Below, piece after piece: positions 6,250 through 6,795 of a stretch of 6,795 bases of DNA (the stretch's first letter is position 1; each line of letters opens with the position of its first letter). The stretch comes from Helicobacteraceae bacterium (lineage in GTDB: Bacteria > Campylobacterota > Campylobacteria > Campylobacterales > SZUA-545). The stretch covers positions 1-6,795 of the forward strand of contig JAISRI010000053.1 in the NCBI GenBank assembly GCA_031273735.1, in the 5' to 3' direction. Under the pieces are notes generated by a model. That model saw only the letters and a list, made by a program, of their open reading frames with translations. It had not been told where the DNA came from and did not search any database. A program made the translations under genes and the position numbers.

Positions 6250-6735
6250 TTACCTTATTAGAGCTTCGATTAGTTTATCGGGCTTGACGCGGTTATTTCT
6301 CGCGATTGCCGATAGGGTTTCGTTGGCGTTTGAAACCTTAACGCCGCTTGCCGCGAGTTTTTCGATCGCCTGATCGCTCGTGAGTTCAAAGAGGTTCGCG
6401 ACGAGAGAAACGGGCGCGGAGAGCGTTCGCTCTATAACCTCTTTTTGCGCGTCGTCTCCGCCGCCTTTTTCGGGAACGATCGCGTAGAAAACGCCGCTAA
6501 CGACGATGATCGCGGCGATAAGCCCTAGCGACGAGGACTTTTTGAAATAGCCGATCGTCGCCTTTTTGTGGTTGATCAGATGAAGCGCGATCGTAGCGAC
6601 CATAACCAACCCAAAATACTCGTGGATACCCTTGATCGGACGGCTTTCAATATGAAAAAACATCAAAACGCCGGTAAGAAAAACGACCGCGCACAAGCCG
6701 ATCGTAAGAGGAGTAACGAAACTATTAAGCCGCAT
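6250..6735 (-). CDS. DUF4405-like three-helix membrane protein, possible haem b binder
   Basis: This 161-residue protein is the first gene of the operon. Three TM helices lie at about 7-28, 37-56 and 68-88, followed by a soluble, mostly helical tail (about 95-161) predicted to lie in the periplasm if the N-terminus is inside. The GIHEYFGL...ALHLINHKK stretch resembles DUF4405 proteins and small cytochrome b-like membrane proteins. His38 and His52 are 14 apart on TM2, a spacing seen in two-haem cytochrome b helices. His28 at the end of TM1 lies on the same membrane face as His38, and His56 is near His52. Haem binding is my inference. The tail has an LAASGVKV...ETLSAIARNN...LIEALI pattern seen in some related proteins. 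Start: ATG with AAAGG five bases upstream. The function is unknown; its place in front of tolC-macA-macB suggests a link to the pump or a sensing/redox role. Confidence 0.75.
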   Translation of the reverse strand: MRLNSFVTPLTIGLCAVVFLTGVLMFFHIESRPIKGIHEYFGLVMVATIALHLINHKKATIGYFKKSSSLGLIAAIIVVSGVFYAIVPEKGGGDDAQKEVIERTLSAPVSLVANLFELTSDQAIEKLAASGVKVSNANETLSAIARNNRVKPDKLIEALIR

Positions 6736-6742
6736 GGATACC

Positions 6743-6752
6743 TTTCGCGAAA
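6743..6752. promoter_or_regulatory. Perfect 10 bp palindrome TTTCGCGAAA over the ribosome-binding site
   Basis: The palindrome lies in the 5' leader of the operon; its right half on the - strand (GCGAAA) runs into the AAAGG Shine-Dalgarno sequence. It could be a repressor half-site pair. An RNA hairpin is unlikely as there is no loop. Confidence 0.25.
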
Positions 6753-6768
6753 ATATGGCGGCATTCTT

Positions 6769-6774
6769 ATTATA
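6769..6774 (-). promoter_or_regulatory. Consensus -10 box (TATAAT) for the efflux operon
   Basis: On the - strand TATAAT lies 33 bases before the DUF4405 start codon, which gives a 5' leader of roughly 25-30 bases. A -35 hexamer at 17-base spacing would fall partly outside the window, so it cannot be judged. Confidence 0.6.
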
Positions 6775-6778
6775 GTCG

Positions 6779-6794
6779 GTGAAGTTTGCGTGAA
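6779..6794 (-). promoter_or_regulatory. TTCAC direct repeat upstream of the -10 box
   Basis: TTCAC occurs twice in the same direction on the - strand (6794-6790 and 6783-6779), 11 bases apart, which is about one helical turn. It covers the -35/spacer zone. Such spaced direct repeats are typical of OmpR/PhoB-type regulator sites, but two 5-base words can also arise by chance, and more may lie outside the window. Confidence 0.3.
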
Positions 6795-6795
6795 A

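Overview
The window looks like a chromosomal stretch of a Gram-negative bacterium. It has an envelope-spanning efflux operon with an outer-membrane factor, and an adhesin-like surface protein. A Campylobacterota relative is my best guess, from the operon style and the short TolC-like protein, but I hold it weakly. There are no RNA genes, integrases or transposases to anchor taxonomy.

Region 1 (1-1341, + strand) is the 3' part of a large secreted or surface protein. It holds the end of an Ig-like domain, a spacer domain and a run of GLUG repeats. Its start lies before the window, because the frame is open back to base 1.

Region 2 (1342-1960) has no gene and lies between two convergent transcription units. 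It carries a hairpin just after the first gene, a terminator-like stem-loop, and four copies of a 64-65 bp repeat built on ATTCCCGC...GCGGGAAT. One copy is inverted and three are direct, at about 126 bp spacing; the last has an eroded right end. The inner stem differs in sequence in all four copies yet stays paired, which is the most striking non-coding signal here.

Region 3 (1961-6735, - strand) is a tight five-gene operon read from right to left: a DUF4405-type membrane protein with candidate haem histidines, a TolC-family outer-membrane factor, a MacA-type adaptor, a MacB-type ATPase and a separate MacB-type permease. Two junctions are ATGA overlaps and the other gaps are 4 and 6 bases. 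The last four genes together would form a complete MacAB-TolC-like tripartite pump moving a substrate from the periplasm out of the cell. DUF4405 is the unexplained partner. A TATAAT box and two TTCAC direct repeats lie upstream of the first gene.

The palindrome CGATCG is heavily over-represented in the operon (30 copies counted by eye in 1961-6795) but sparse in the left part (2 copies in 1-1960). I see no convincing new defence or mobile system. The repeat array and the DUF4405-pump link are the points most worth a second look.
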